NCBI RefSeq assembly: GCF_002095535.1
Contig: NZ_MLJI01000001.1
Span: 418,690-482,689, forward strand
Source of the DNA: Pantoea cypripedii
GTDB taxonomy: Bacteria; Pseudomonadota; Gammaproteobacteria; Enterobacterales; Enterobacteriaceae
DNA: 64,000 bases
Direction: 5' to 3'
How positions within the stretch are numbered: the first letter of the stretch is position 1; each line of letters opens with the position of its first letter. The notes beneath the pieces were generated by a model that saw nothing but the letters and a program-made list of their open reading frames with translations, searched no databases and had not been told where the DNA came from. A program made the translations under genes and the position numbers. Shown here one piece after another: positions 41,594 through 51,126 of the stretch.

Positions 41594-43267
41594 ATGCCGC
41601 GTTTACCTTTCTGTCTGACCGCGCTGGCCGCTTCGCTTGTGCTGTCATCATGTTCGCTGAATGAAATCAGCAAAATGGATAAGGAGGCCACGGGGCAGGC
41701 CGATACCGCTCAGCGGGTGCTGCAGAGTCGCCAGACCCTGACTCAGCCCACCGTTGTCTGGTCCGATAAACCCTGGGTGAACCTGCAGCCGGTCACGCCG
41801 GTCATCTCCACGCCGGATGAGAAGAACCTGCCCGCCTGCCAGATAACCATTAACCGGCCGGAGGGGATTTCACTGCCTGAGCTGGGGCAGCGTATCACTG
41901 CACTCTGCGGCGTGCGCGTCTCCATCACGCCGGATGCGTTTGCCGCGCTGAACACTATGAGCACCGGCAGCGTGGTGACCTCGCAGATGAGCGGTAATCT
42001 GCCGGCACCGGATGATAACGGACGCGTGCCGCTGTCACAGATGGGCACCACGGCTGCACAGGCGGTCTCCTCTCAGCAGGCCCCCTCGCTTATCCGCGGT
42101 CTGAAATTCCAGGGCGATATCCGCGACCTGCTGGATTATGAAGCCAGCGGCTACGGACTGTCATGGCGCAGCGACAGCAGCGGCGTGTATTTTTATCAGC
42201 AGGATACGCGTACCTTTCAGCTCGTTATCCTCAATACGAAGGTGAACAGCAGCGCGTCGATCAACTCCGGCTCCGGCAACCAGCTCGGCAGCGGTGGCGG
42301 CACGTCCGGCGGGACGACCGGCGACATCAGCTCGAATCAGAAGACCGATTACGGCATGAACAGCGACCTGTACGATGATATCCGCAAAACCATTGAGCAG
42401 ATGGTGACGCCGAAATCGGGTCGCTTCTGGCTGTCGGCGGCCACAGGCACCCTGAGCGTGACCGATACGCCGGACGTGCTGAACCGGATCGGCCGCTACA
42501 TCGAATACCAGAACAAAGTGCTGAGCCGGCAGGTCCAGCTCAATATCCAGATTGTCAGCGTCAACCAGACGCATAACGAGCAGATGGGGCTGGACTGGGG
42601 TCTGGTCTATAAGTCTCTGCAAAACGTGGGGGCAAGCCTCACCGGTTCAATGGCGAACGCCTCCACGTCTGCGGCCAGCGCCGGTATTTCGATTCTGGAC
42701 ACCGCCAGCGGCAATGCCGCGAAATTCTCCGGCTCCAGCCTGCTGATCCATGCCCTCTCCGAGCAGGGTAACGTCAGCATGGCGCTGAACCAGACCGACC
42801 CCACCGCCAACCTGACGCCGGTGGCCTATCAGCTCTCGAAATCCACCGGGATGCTGACCAGCTCCAGCTCGACGGCCACCGCCAACGTGGGGGTGACGTC
42901 AACGATGACCACGACCAACGTCACCACCGGCCTGTTCATGACCATGCTGCCGTTCATTCAGGAAAACGGCGACGTGCAGCTGCAGTTCGCCTTCAGCTAT
43001 ACCAGCCCGCCGGATATCAAAAGCTTCGTCAGCCGCGACGGTAACACCCGCAATGACACGGCAGACACTTCCACCGAGGGGCTGGCGCGTAAGGTGAACC
43101 TGCGCTCCGGCCAGACGCTGGTCCTGACCGGCTCGGAGCAGCAGAACGTCTCATCGGATAAGCAGGGGACGTTCACGCCGGGCAATTTTATCCTGGGCGG
43201 TGGCCAGAGCGGCACGCGCGGCCGCACCACGCTCGTCATCATGATCACCCCTGTTCTGCTGAGGTAA
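41594..43267 (+). CDS. pilN: PilN, outer-membrane secretin lipoprotein
   Basis: 557-residue secretin of the type IVb pilus. Lipoprotein signal MPRLPFCLTALAASLVLSSC gives lipidated Cys20. N-domains include SLPELGQRITALCGVRVSIT and FQGDIRDLLDYEASGYGLSW. A Ser/Gly linker precedes the secretin core (VTSTMTTTNVTTGLFMTMLPFIQENGDVQLQFAFSYTSPP and RTTLVIMITPVLLR, both shown only as landmarks). It forms the pore through which the pilus exits. The start at 41594 begins the signal sequence; upstream in-frame codons overlap pilM. Confidence 0.9.
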   Translation: MPRLPFCLTALAASLVLSSCSLNEISKMDKEATGQADTAQRVLQSRQTLTQPTVVWSDKPWVNLQPVTPVISTPDEKNLPACQITINRPEGISLPELGQRITALCGVRVSITPDAFAALNTMSTGSVVTSQMSGNLPAPDDNGRVPLSQMGTTAAQAVSSQQAPSLIRGLKFQGDIRDLLDYEASGYGLSWRSDSSGVYFYQQDTRTFQLVILNTKVNSSASINSGSGNQLGSGGGTSGGTTGDISSNQKTDYGMNSDLYDDIRKTIEQMVTPKSGRFWLSAATGTLSVTDTPDVLNRIGRYIEYQNKVLSRQVQLNIQIVSVNQTHNEQMGLDWGLVYKSLQNVGASLTGSMANASTSAASAGISILDTASGNAAKFSGSSLLIHALSEQGNVSMALNQTDPTANLTPVAYQLSKSTGMLTSSSSTATANVGVTSTMTTTNVTTGLFMTMLPFIQENGDVQLQFAFSYTSPPDIKSFVSRDGNTRNDTADTSTEGLARKVNLRSGQTLVLTGSEQQNVSSDKQGTFTPGNFILGGGQSGTRGRTTLVIMITPVLLR

Positions 43268-43270
43268 CCC

Positions 43271-44551
43271 ATGTCTTCACGCCAAAAATCTTCCCTGCGC
43301 CCCGGCATCCGCATCACACACCGGCGCCGTGACTGGCTGGCCGGGCTTCACTGGGAACCGCAGCGGAGCCCATTAACGGCCCGGCTGCGGGGAAAAGCCT
43401 CACCGGACACGCACGGTGTCATTGCCGGCAGAGGAAATGCAGCCATGTCAGGCGTGGTTTCCCCGGGGCGCGTGCGCCGCAGCCTTTATTCACTGGCCGT
43501 GGCGTTCCTGCTGTCCGAAGGCGGCAACGCCTGGGGCATTTACCGCCTGAGCCGGGATGAAGACCTGTGGGTGTTCTTTGCCGCCAGCGGCGGTCAGCTC
43601 TCCGTGATGGGCGACGTGACCGGCTCACGGGCATTTATTGCGTCGGCGGCACAGAACTTTCTGCGCTTTAACGATGCCGATGCTCCGGGCCTGCGCTGTG
43701 CGGCCATCGCAGACGATGAGAGCGAGGCCACCACGCTCACGGACTGGCTGAGCGGTGCGCAGCTGAAGCGCTGCCGCCTGCATAAACGCCTGACGCCGCT
43801 GTCCCTCATCCTGCCGGCTGTTGCTGTCACTCTGGCGACGGCGGCCGGCCTTTACTGGCACGGCACAGTGCAGCAGCAGGCCGAACAGGCGGCGTCGATG
43901 GCGGCGTTTCGTGCCCGCATGGCGATGACGCCGGAAAAGCCGGCGACCCCGGCCCGCGCACCGCACCCGTGGGCCACACTGCCTCCGGTGTCCGTGCTGC
44001 TCAGCAACTGCTGGCTGACGCGGGAGCCGGTCTTTGCCTCGGTGGCCGGCTGGCGTTTCACCGACGGTGAGTGTGTGCCGGAAGGACTGCGGCTGCGATT
44101 TGTCGCCACGCCCGGCTCAACGGTTGAAGACTTCTCCCGCCGCGCCCGCGAACTGCTGGGACATGCGGCTGTTTTTAACCTGCAGGAAGGCGGAAAAAAT
44201 GGCGATGTTTTCATTCCCTTCCGTCAGTACACCGTCAGTGAGTACACCGATGAAGCGCTGCCCGGTGCCGATGCGCAACTGATGCGGTTTATCTCTCACC
44301 TGCAGCGGCGCAACCTGGACGTGAAATTCACGGAGGTGAAGCCACCTGCCGTCGCGCCGGGTCAGAAGAAAACCACGCCCGTGCAGGACTGGCGGGAGTT
44401 TACGTTTTCTGTCAGTTCGCGCCTGCAGCCTGAACGCCTGCTGCAGGATTTCGATGCAACGGGGCTTCGCCTGAGCAGCGTGTCCATCACCATGAGGCCG
44501 CAGGGGCAGTTCGGATACACCATGAAGGGGAGCATTTATGCGCAGAATTAA
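43271..44551 (+). CDS. pilO: PilO, thin-pilus accessory protein
   Basis: 426-residue bitopic inner-membrane protein of the PilO2/PilO family. The N-terminal ~165 residues are cytoplasmic (WGIYRLSRDEDLWVFFAA); there is one membrane helix at ~178-198 (LSLILPAVAVTLATAAGLYW) and a periplasmic C-terminal half. It starts 3 bases after pilN and overlaps pilP by 14 bases. Confidence 0.82.
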   Translation: MSSRQKSSLRPGIRITHRRRDWLAGLHWEPQRSPLTARLRGKASPDTHGVIAGRGNAAMSGVVSPGRVRRSLYSLAVAFLLSEGGNAWGIYRLSRDEDLWVFFAASGGQLSVMGDVTGSRAFIASAAQNFLRFNDADAPGLRCAAIADDESEATTLTDWLSGAQLKRCRLHKRLTPLSLILPAVAVTLATAAGLYWHGTVQQQAEQAASMAAFRARMAMTPEKPATPARAPHPWATLPPVSVLLSNCWLTREPVFASVAGWRFTDGECVPEGLRLRFVATPGSTVEDFSRRARELLGHAAVFNLQEGGKNGDVFIPFRQYTVSEYTDEALPGADAQLMRFISHLQRRNLDVKFTEVKPPAVAPGQKKTTPVQDWREFTFSVSSRLQPERLLQDFDATGLRLSSVSITMRPQGQFGYTMKGSIYAQN

Positions 44552-45035
44552 TCCCGCCAGGACGGGGCTGCTGCTGTCCGTTCTGCTCAGCGGACCCGCG
44601 CTGTCAGCCACCACGGCCGATGTGCTGCCGCCGAACGTCACCCTCGGGGAGCTGGAAGCCGCACAGGCCAGGAACCTGATTCTGGAGCAAAAGGTCCAGA
44701 CCGCCCGTCTGGAGCAGCAGCTGCGCGAAAGCCAGTCCGGGCAGAGTACCAACCGTAATTATCTGGCCTCCGCCACTCAACCTGCAATGCCACTGATGGC
44801 GCAGCCTGCCCCCTCACAACAGGCCACGTCAGCAGGCACGGAGAAGCGCGCCGGCAGCGTACGCCTGCAGGAGATTTACGGTCGCGGCACACAGCTGCGC
44901 GCCCGCATTGTGCTGCCGGACGGTGGTGTAACCGAGGTGGTGAAAGGCGACCAGATCCCCGGCACCGCAAAACGGGTCACGGAGGTCACGTCCACGCTCG
45001 TGCGCCTCAGTGACGATTCTGAACTCTCCTTCTGA
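44538..45035 (+). CDS. pilP: PilP, thin-pilus biogenesis protein
   Basis: 165-residue periplasmic protein. Signal peptide MRRINPARTGLLLSVLLSGP ALSA is followed by a coiled-coil stretch (LGELEAAQARNLILEQKVQT) and a conserved C-terminal domain (VRLQEIYGRGTQLRARIVLP, VVKGDQIPGTAKRV). This matches the type IVb PilP family. Confidence 0.85.
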   Translation: MRRINPARTGLLLSVLLSGPALSATTADVLPPNVTLGELEAAQARNLILEQKVQTARLEQQLRESQSGQSTNRNYLASATQPAMPLMAQPAPSQQATSAGTEKRAGSVRLQEIYGRGTQLRARIVLPDGGVTEVVKGDQIPGTAKRVTEVTSTLVRLSDDSELSF

Positions 45036-45042
45036 GGCCACG

Positions 45043-46617
45043 ATGACGCCCGATAAAGACATTATGGATTTTGTGTTTGCCGAACAGCATTCGTCCGGCG
45101 GCGTGACGCTGCTTATCGACGGTAACCGGCGAAAAGAACCGGCCATACAGCGCTGGGTAATGGATGTCACCCGCGAGTATCCGACCGCTAAAACCGAGTT
45201 TGTGGCGCTGAGCGAGCTGAACCGCCGGCGCGAAGTGGCAGAGCGTCAGGGGCTGGCCCTGTCTCAGAGCGTCAGTGAGGCTGAACTTAACAGCCGTGAT
45301 ATCAGCGTATCTCAGGATAAAGTCATCAGCTATATGAGACTGGGGAACGAGATCAGTGCGTCTGATATCCATATTGAAATCAGCGCCGACCGTAAGCTCA
45401 GTATCGTCCAGCTGCGCATTCACGGCGAGCTGGAAGTGGTGGATGAAGTGAAAGATGCGGAGGGGATGACGCTGGCCTCCACCGCCTATCTTTCCATGTG
45501 TGACGTACGCGAGCAGTCCTTTTTTGCCGGCCGCGAACAGTCAGGGCGCATCGATGCGAAGTTTGCCCGCCGTGCCGGTCTGTATGGCGCCCGCTATGAA
45601 CACCGCCCCACGCCCGACGGGCTGATTGTGGTCATGCGACTCATTCCTGATGACGGCGATAACATTCCCGGGCTGCCGAAGCTGGGTTTTCTGCCGGAGC
45701 AGATAGCGCTCATTGTGCAGATCCTGCGCCTGCCGGAAGGCATGGTGCTGCTGACCGGGCCGACCGGTTCCGGCAAAAGCGCCACGCTGCGCGTGTTCAG
45801 CGATATCTGGCTGAAACTGACCGGCGGAAAAAAGCGTCTGCTGACGCTGGAAAACCCGCCGGAGGGACGTATCCCCGGCGCCATCCAGACCCCCGTCATG
45901 CCGGCTGACAACTCTCCTGATGCCATCAGCCGTGCCTGGGATAACGCCAACGCCTCCGCGCTGCGTCTCGATCCTGATGCCATTCTGAATGGCGAAATGC
46001 GTGACCTGTATTCCCTCATCGCCGCCATTTACGCCAGTGAAACCGGCCACGCGCTGTTCTCCACCCTGCACACCCAGAGCGCCATCGGTGCCCTGCGGCG
46101 TATGGAGCACTTCGGCGTTGATCGCCACCTTCTGGCCGATGCGTCACTGGTCACTGGCCTGATAGGCCAGCGTCTGGTGCCGCTGCTGTGTGAACACTGC
46201 CGTATTCCCTGGCAGGTGAAAGCACCTGAGCTTGACGGCGAAACCCGTGCGCGCCTGGAAAAATACTGCACTGTGGAGGGGGTGTGCGACACCAGCAAAC
46301 TTTTCTTCCGTAATCACGAGGGCTGTTCTCACTGCCAGAAAACGGTGCCGCTGACCGGCCGCATCGTCAGCCGCGGCGTCACCGGCCGCACGGCCATTGC
46401 CGAGGTGGTCCGGACGGATGCCCGACTGATGCAGCTCTGGTTGTCTCTCGGCCCGGCCGTTGCCCGTCAGCACTGGGTAAACCAGGGGGGTATCACCCGC
46501 CGTATGCATCTGCTGCGTTATCTCGCACAGGGGCGCGTTGATCCGGTGGAAGGCGATCTTATCTGTCCTCTGGACGAGGACGACATCATGCAGTGTGAGG
46601 TGCCCTATGTCGGTTAA
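45043..46617 (+). CDS. pilQ: PilQ, pilus assembly ATPase (GspE/PulE family)
   Basis: 524-residue hexameric secretion ATPase. Walker A GPTGSGKS, an Asp box LENPPEGRIPGAIQTP, Walker B-like LNGEMRD and the His box TLHTQSAIGALRRM are all visible; GCSHCQKT supplies a Cys pair for metal binding. The ATG at 45043 lies after TGAGG; the in-frame GTG at 45010 is inside pilP. It drives pilin polymerisation at the inner membrane with PilR. Confidence 0.9.
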   Translation: MTPDKDIMDFVFAEQHSSGGVTLLIDGNRRKEPAIQRWVMDVTREYPTAKTEFVALSELNRRREVAERQGLALSQSVSEAELNSRDISVSQDKVISYMRLGNEISASDIHIEISADRKLSIVQLRIHGELEVVDEVKDAEGMTLASTAYLSMCDVREQSFFAGREQSGRIDAKFARRAGLYGARYEHRPTPDGLIVVMRLIPDDGDNIPGLPKLGFLPEQIALIVQILRLPEGMVLLTGPTGSGKSATLRVFSDIWLKLTGGKKRLLTLENPPEGRIPGAIQTPVMPADNSPDAISRAWDNANASALRLDPDAILNGEMRDLYSLIAAIYASETGHALFSTLHTQSAIGALRRMEHFGVDRHLLADASLVTGLIGQRLVPLLCEHCRIPWQVKAPELDGETRARLEKYCTVEGVCDTSKLFFRNHEGCSHCQKTVPLTGRIVSRGVTGRTAIAEVVRTDARLMQLWLSLGPAVARQHWVNQGGITRRMHLLRYLAQGRVDPVEGDLICPLDEDDIMQCEVPYVG

Positions 46618-47722
46618 GACCCGTTTTTCGCCTGAGCGTGATATGTCGCTGGCGGAAATGCTGCGGTATCGCCTGGTCAGGGCCACCTTCACCGGGCAGT
46701 ATCGCCAGCCGTTTTACGAAACCCTGCGCTTTTTGCTGGAAAACCGCAAACAGCTGAAAGAGGCGCTGACCCTGATTGGTGAGGTGCATACCGACTTTGG
46801 CCGGCGCTGGCACCCCTATCATGAGCTGGTACAGGACTGCCTTGAGGGCGTGAAAGACAACCGCGAGGGGCGGTCCCTGCAGGATGTGCTTGCTGCCTGG
46901 GCACCTTATGAAGAGGCAGCGCTTATCAGCGCCGGGATAGAAACCGGCAATATTCCCGGCGCGCTGATGCAGGCTGACAAGCTGATTGTCGCCCGTCGGC
47001 GCATCCTCGGTCAGGTGGTTTTTGCCTCGGTCTTTCCGTCAGCGCTGGCCCTGCTGAGCACGGGGCTGCTGCTGGCCAACAACATGGCACTGGTGCCCAC
47101 CTTAAGCAAAATGTCTGACCCGGCACGCTGGACCGGTGCACTCGGGCTGATGAACGGCGTGGCACAGTGGACGGATCAGTGGGGGGTGACCGCAGCGGGT
47201 GCCGCCGTCGGGGGCGTCATTCTGGCGTTCTGGTCGCTGCCGCGCTGGCGGGGACGGCTGCGACGCCTGGCCGATCACCTGATGCCCTGGTCGGTTTACA
47301 AAGACCTGCAGGGCGCGGTGTTCCTGATGAATATCGGGGCGCTGCTCGGTGCCGGTGTGCAGGAGCTCAAGGCGCTGCAGATCCTGAACGCGTTCGCTCC
47401 GCCCTGGCTCCAGGAGCGTATTGAGGCCGCAATGGCGTGCATGAGCGAGGGGGACTCGCTGGGCATGGCGCTGCGCCAGAGCGGTTATGACTTCCCCAGC
47501 CGCGAGGCGGTGAACTACCTCTCGCTGCTGGATAAAGGCAACAGCGCCGCGTCGCTTATCACAAATTATGCCGATCGCTGGCTGGAGCAGGCGCTGGCGC
47601 GCGTGGCCCGCAAAGCGAACGTCACAAAGCTCTTTTCTCTCGTTCTGATTATGAGTTTCTTCTTACTCATCCTGCAGATGGTGATGCAGATTCAGGACAT
47701 GAACACCTTCAACATACATTAA
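46607..47722 (+). CDS. pilR: PilR, inner-membrane platform protein (GspF family)
   Basis: 371-residue T2SSF-type integral membrane protein, with duplicated GspF domains and three hydrophobic segments (VVFASVFPSALALLSTGLLL, the region near 205, and LFSLVLIMSFFLLILQMVMQ). EEAALISAGIETGNIPGAL matches the conserved GspF motif. The ATG at 46607 overlaps the pilQ stop and has GAGGTG five bases before it. Confidence 0.88.
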   Translation: MSVKTRFSPERDMSLAEMLRYRLVRATFTGQYRQPFYETLRFLLENRKQLKEALTLIGEVHTDFGRRWHPYHELVQDCLEGVKDNREGRSLQDVLAAWAPYEEAALISAGIETGNIPGALMQADKLIVARRRILGQVVFASVFPSALALLSTGLLLANNMALVPTLSKMSDPARWTGALGLMNGVAQWTDQWGVTAAGAAVGGVILAFWSLPRWRGRLRRLADHLMPWSVYKDLQGAVFLMNIGALLGAGVQELKALQILNAFAPPWLQERIEAAMACMSEGDSLGMALRQSGYDFPSREAVNYLSLLDKGNSAASLITNYADRWLEQALARVARKANVTKLFSLVLIMSFFLLILQMVMQIQDMNTFNIH

Positions 47723-47731
47723 GGAACGACC

Positions 47732-48328
47732 ATGTCATCTCAGACATCACATTATCACCCGCGCCAGCCAGACCGGGGCTGGGGCATCCTTGAACACGGC
47801 AGCATTGCCCTGTTTACGGTTATCGTCATCTGCATTGTCGGGGCGCTTGTCTGGAGTCTCTCAGGCAAAAAGTCTGTTGCGGTGGAAACCTCAAATATCC
47901 AGACCGTTGTGACCAATGCCCAGCAGCTCAAGCAAACCCAGGGTGGGTATAACTTTACCAGTGGCACCACCATGACCGGTACGCTGATTCAGCAGGGGGG
48001 CGCGCCGAAGGCTGGCTGGACGATTCAGGGGACGGCCAGTTCCGGCACGGCGACGATGTGGAACAGCTATGGCGGCCAGGTTGTCATGGCACCGGTGGCA
48101 TCAAACGGATTCAATAATGGTTTCTCCGTCACCACGCAGAAAGTGCCGCAGGCCGACTGTATCTCCATTGCCACCCAGCTCGGCTCCGGTGGCGCGTTCA
48201 GTGCCATCAGCATCAACAGCACCGACTACAGCGATGGCCTGGTCAGCGCCGAAGATGCCGGCAAAGCCTGTACTGCTGACACAGGCATGACGGGCAACAA
48301 CACCCTGGTCTTCACGCACAACGGCTGA
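47732..48328 (+). CDS. pilS: PilS, type IVb major prepilin
   Basis: 198-residue prepilin. A 16-residue leader ends in PDRG, and cleavage is predicted before Trp17. This gives WGILEHGSIALFTVIVICIV, with the expected Glu at position 5 of the mature hydrophobic helix. Two Cys in the C-terminal part (ADC and KAC) can form the pilin disulfide loop. AAGGAACG precedes the ATG. It is the main subunit of the thin pilus used for mating-pair stabilisation. Confidence 0.87.
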   Translation: MSSQTSHYHPRQPDRGWGILEHGSIALFTVIVICIVGALVWSLSGKKSVAVETSNIQTVVTNAQQLKQTQGGYNFTSGTTMTGTLIQQGGAPKAGWTIQGTASSGTATMWNSYGGQVVMAPVASNGFNNGFSVTTQKVPQADCISIATQLGSGGAFSAISINSTDYSDGLVSAEDAGKACTADTGMTGNNTLVFTHNG

Positions 48329-48332
48329 TGAC

Positions 48333-48812
48333 ATGCTGCGCCTGACTGCCCTCCTGCTGTTTATCCTGCTCAGCCCCCGCGCGGGGGCATTCTGCTTTGA
48401 CGCAGCAGGGGCAAAGTACCACATCGATCCGCTGCTGATTCAGGCCATTGCCACCGGCGAAAGCAGTCTGCGTCCGGGGATTACGAATGTTAACCGCGAT
48501 AAAAAGACCGGGCGTGCACTCAGCAATGATTACGGGCTGATGCAGGTCAATTCCTCACACATCCCGGGGCTGATAGCGCAGGGGGTTATCAGCAGTCCAC
48601 AGGATCTGCTGACCCGTCCCTGTCTCAATGTGCAGACTGGTACATGGATTCTGGCAAAACATTTTCAGGTATGCGGCATCAGCTGGAACTGTCTGGGTTC
48701 TTACAACGCCGGTTTTCGTCAGGATCGCCATGAAACGCGCGAATCCTACGCCAACCGGATTTATGCCATTTACCGGCGCCTTTTACTGAAAGAACGGGGG
48801 ATCAGACTGTGA
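48333..48812 (+). CDS. pilT: PilT, lytic transglycosylase
   Basis: 159-residue periplasmic SLT-family muramidase. Signal peptide MLRLTALLLFILLSPRAGA; catalytic Glu in IATGESSLRPG; NDYGLMQVNSSHIPG and LGSYNAGF are the other family motifs. It opens peptidoglycan for the pilus. In R64 nomenclature PilT is this enzyme, not the retraction ATPase of the same name. Its stop overlaps the pilU GTG start. Confidence 0.88.
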   Translation: MLRLTALLLFILLSPRAGAFCFDAAGAKYHIDPLLIQAIATGESSLRPGITNVNRDKKTGRALSNDYGLMQVNSSHIPGLIAQGVISSPQDLLTRPCLNVQTGTWILAKHFQVCGISWNCLGSYNAGFRQDRHETRESYANRIYAIYRRLLLKERGIRL

Positions 48813-49465
48813 CGCTGCTGACGCTGAGTATGCCGTGGCCAACGCTCGGCATCCTTTTTCCACTGAGCCTCGGTTTGTTTAATTTTATGGCGAGCCTCGT
48901 CAGTATTAACCTGGTGACATCGGGTAACTGGAACGGGCGCAGTACTCCTGTACCTCCGGCGATAGTCTGGCTGTATGCCGCTGCTGTCAGTGTCATGCTG
49001 CTGGCCCCCGCACCGGCGATGGCGCGCCTGCTGTCATTTTTTATCAGCCTGTTTCTTTTCAGAATGACGCTTACCGATGCGCTGACGGGACTGCTGCCCC
49101 GGGAAATGACGGTGAGCTGCCTGACTGCGGGGCTTGCTGCCGCACTTCTGCACCCGGGGTTTACGGAACATCTCCTTTCTGCGGTCATCGCGATGCTGAT
49201 ATTCGGCGGCTGGCGATATGGCTCAGCGAAGATTCAGGGTCGCGAGTGTCTGGGGCTGGGCGATGTGTGGCTGGCAGGTGCCATTGCCGCATGGCCCGGT
49301 GGAACCGATGGGCTTTTTGCCCTGCTGACCGGTGTAATGTTTTTTGTGCTGTGGCAGTTAACGGTGCGTCGCATCAGCGAGGGTGGGCCGATGGGGCCCT
49401 GGTTGTGTGCCGGTGCGATGTCAGTGACGCTTCTAAAACTTTATCAGCCGCTTATTACATGGTGA
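48809..49465 (+). CDS. pilU: PilU, prepilin peptidase (A24 family)
   Basis: 218-residue multi-spanning aspartyl peptidase that cleaves PilS and PilV leaders. The catalytic Asp pair is visible as LTDALTG and GLGDVW. About six hydrophobic segments; it lacks the N-terminal Cys-rich methyltransferase domain of PilD. GTG start overlapping pilT; stop overlapping the pilV start (TGATG). Confidence 0.85.
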   Translation: MTLLTLSMPWPTLGILFPLSLGLFNFMASLVSINLVTSGNWNGRSTPVPPAIVWLYAAAVSVMLLAPAPAMARLLSFFISLFLFRMTLTDALTGLLPREMTVSCLTAGLAAALLHPGFTEHLLSAVIAMLIFGGWRYGSAKIQGRECLGLGDVWLAGAIAAWPGGTDGLFALLTGVMFFVLWQLTVRRISEGGPMGPWLCAGAMSVTLLKLYQPLITW

Positions 49466-50757
49466 TGCCAGTGAACTCAACAAAAACAATCGATCGTGGC
49501 TGGGCTATTCTCAGCACGGGTGCGGCTTTAGTCATTCTGCTGCTGGTCAGCGTATGGGGATATTCGCTTATCAGTGACTGGATGCAGAAACGAACCTGGA
49601 TGAACACCTCCGCGCAGGTGTCCCGTTTCACGCAGGCGGTAAAAAGTTATACCGGGCGTTATTACGATACGCTGCTCGCCAGTGCCAGCACCACCGCGCC
49701 GGTCATTGTTACACCCACTATGCTGAAAAATACCGGTTTTCTGGAGCAGGGCTTCAGTGAGACCACCATTGACGGTCAGGCTTATTCCGCTGCGGTGATA
49801 CGCAATACCACCAACACCGACCAGCTACAGGCGATGGTCTACACCCGGAACGGCTCTGCGCTGCCGTTTCTCGCTCTGCGTCAGATATCAATGGATATCA
49901 CTGCCGGCATGGGGGGGTACATCTGGACGTCAGGTATCGCCACCGGTGCAATGGGGAGCTGGACCGTTCCTCTCTCTCAGTTTGGTGTCAACAGCACTCA
50001 GGGTCATATTGCCACACTGCTGACTACGGATGAACTGGGGGTAGCACGCGGCGAAAGTGACCGCCTTTACCGTTTTTCGGTCACCGGTAAGCCCGATCTT
50101 AATACCATGCATACCAGCATCGATATGGGCGGCAACAACCTCAACAATACCGGAACCGTCAATGCCGTAACGGGGACGTTCAGCGGCAACGTGACCGCCG
50201 GTGGCAATATGACCGCAAGTGGCACGGTCACGGGACAGAACGTCACTGCAGGGACAAATGTTACCGCCGGCAATACCATTACAGCCAATAGCGATATCCG
50301 TTCGAATAATGGCTGGTTCATTACGCGGGACGGGAAAGGCTGGCTGGATGAAACGCATGGCGGTGGTTTTTATATGTCCGATGATGACTGGGTTCGGGCT
50401 GTTAATAACAAAAATATTTACACCGGTGGCCAGGTGCGCGGGGGAAGCCTGCGGGCCGATGGCAACGTGTCCGCAGGCGGCGTATTAACTCAGGATCAGG
50501 TCAACACAGCAGACACATCGTGCAACATTACTGGGGCGAGAAGCCATGATGCGTCTGGAGCCCCACTTTCCTGTCAATCCGGTGTGTGGAAAGATAGTGA
50601 TGCAAACCTCAAACAGGACCAGTGTACTCAGATCGGAAACTCTCAGGGGCGAGACTTTTCCGAACATCGTTGCCCGGCTGGCTGGTACACCGCTGGCCTG
50701 GAGTTTGTTGGCCACCAGGATAGCGAATCTGCCTATGTCATTACCTGCTGTCACTGA
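49465..50757 (+). CDS. pilV: PilV, minor pilin adhesin with shufflon-encoded C-terminus
   Basis: 430-residue tip adhesin of the thin pilus. The leader ends in IDRG with predicted cleavage before Trp, giving WAILSTGAALVILLLVSVWG. The constant part runs to the sfx site at 50571 (encoding CQSGVW), with an Asn/Thr/Gly-rich repeat zone (VTAGTNVTAGNTITANSDI). The variable tail after sfx (KDSDANLKQDQCTQ... ending VITCCH) is ~55 residues and is one of three tails encoded here. In R64 the tail selects the recipient lipopolysaccharide. ATG at 49465 is coupled to pilU; an ATG two codons upstream and a GTG two codons downstream are alternatives. Confidence 0.87.
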   Translation: MPVNSTKTIDRGWAILSTGAALVILLLVSVWGYSLISDWMQKRTWMNTSAQVSRFTQAVKSYTGRYYDTLLASASTTAPVIVTPTMLKNTGFLEQGFSETTIDGQAYSAAVIRNTTNTDQLQAMVYTRNGSALPFLALRQISMDITAGMGGYIWTSGIATGAMGSWTVPLSQFGVNSTQGHIATLLTTDELGVARGESDRLYRFSVTGKPDLNTMHTSIDMGGNNLNNTGTVNAVTGTFSGNVTAGGNMTASGTVTGQNVTAGTNVTAGNTITANSDIRSNNGWFITRDGKGWLDETHGGGFYMSDDDWVRAVNNKNIYTGGQVRGGSLRADGNVSAGGVLTQDQVNTADTSCNITGARSHDASGAPLSCQSGVWKDSDANLKQDQCTQIGNSQGRDFSEHRCPAGWYTAGLEFVGHQDSESAYVITCCH

Positions 50758-50832
50758 ACGATTGTTAATTTAGCCGTTTCGGTACATGCGTTTGGTTGCA
50801 GAATGAATACGTTTTGAAAACTATTTGCCTGT

Positions 50833-51067
50833 CTGTCAATCCGGTGTGTGGAAACGGTCATCCACTGAGACACAGATCCGCAGTGCTTCCGCACCCAAGA
50901 CGGTAACCGTTGACTGCAATGGTGATGAGGTTCTGGTCGGAGGGGGAGCAGCATGCTATTCCGGCTCCGATGAACGTTTAAAATGGAGTAATCCGAACGG
51001 AAATAGCTGGGCAGGTGCCTGCCCAAACACGACCGTAACGGCTTATGCTATCTGCGCTCACAAATAA
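50833..51067 (+). other. Alternative pilV C-terminal cassette (forward)
   Basis: Open frame reading through sfx as CQSGVW, then KRSSTETQIRSASAPKTVTV and ending VTAYAICAHK. It has no own start and is expressed only when joined to the pilV constant part. The tail contains several Cys (DCNGD, ACYSG, ACPN), like the other tails. Confidence 0.8.
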
Positions 51068-51126
51068 TGACTTATGCGTATTCATCTTGTGATTGATGCC
51101 TCTTTCAGACCTGTTCACAGGAAAAG

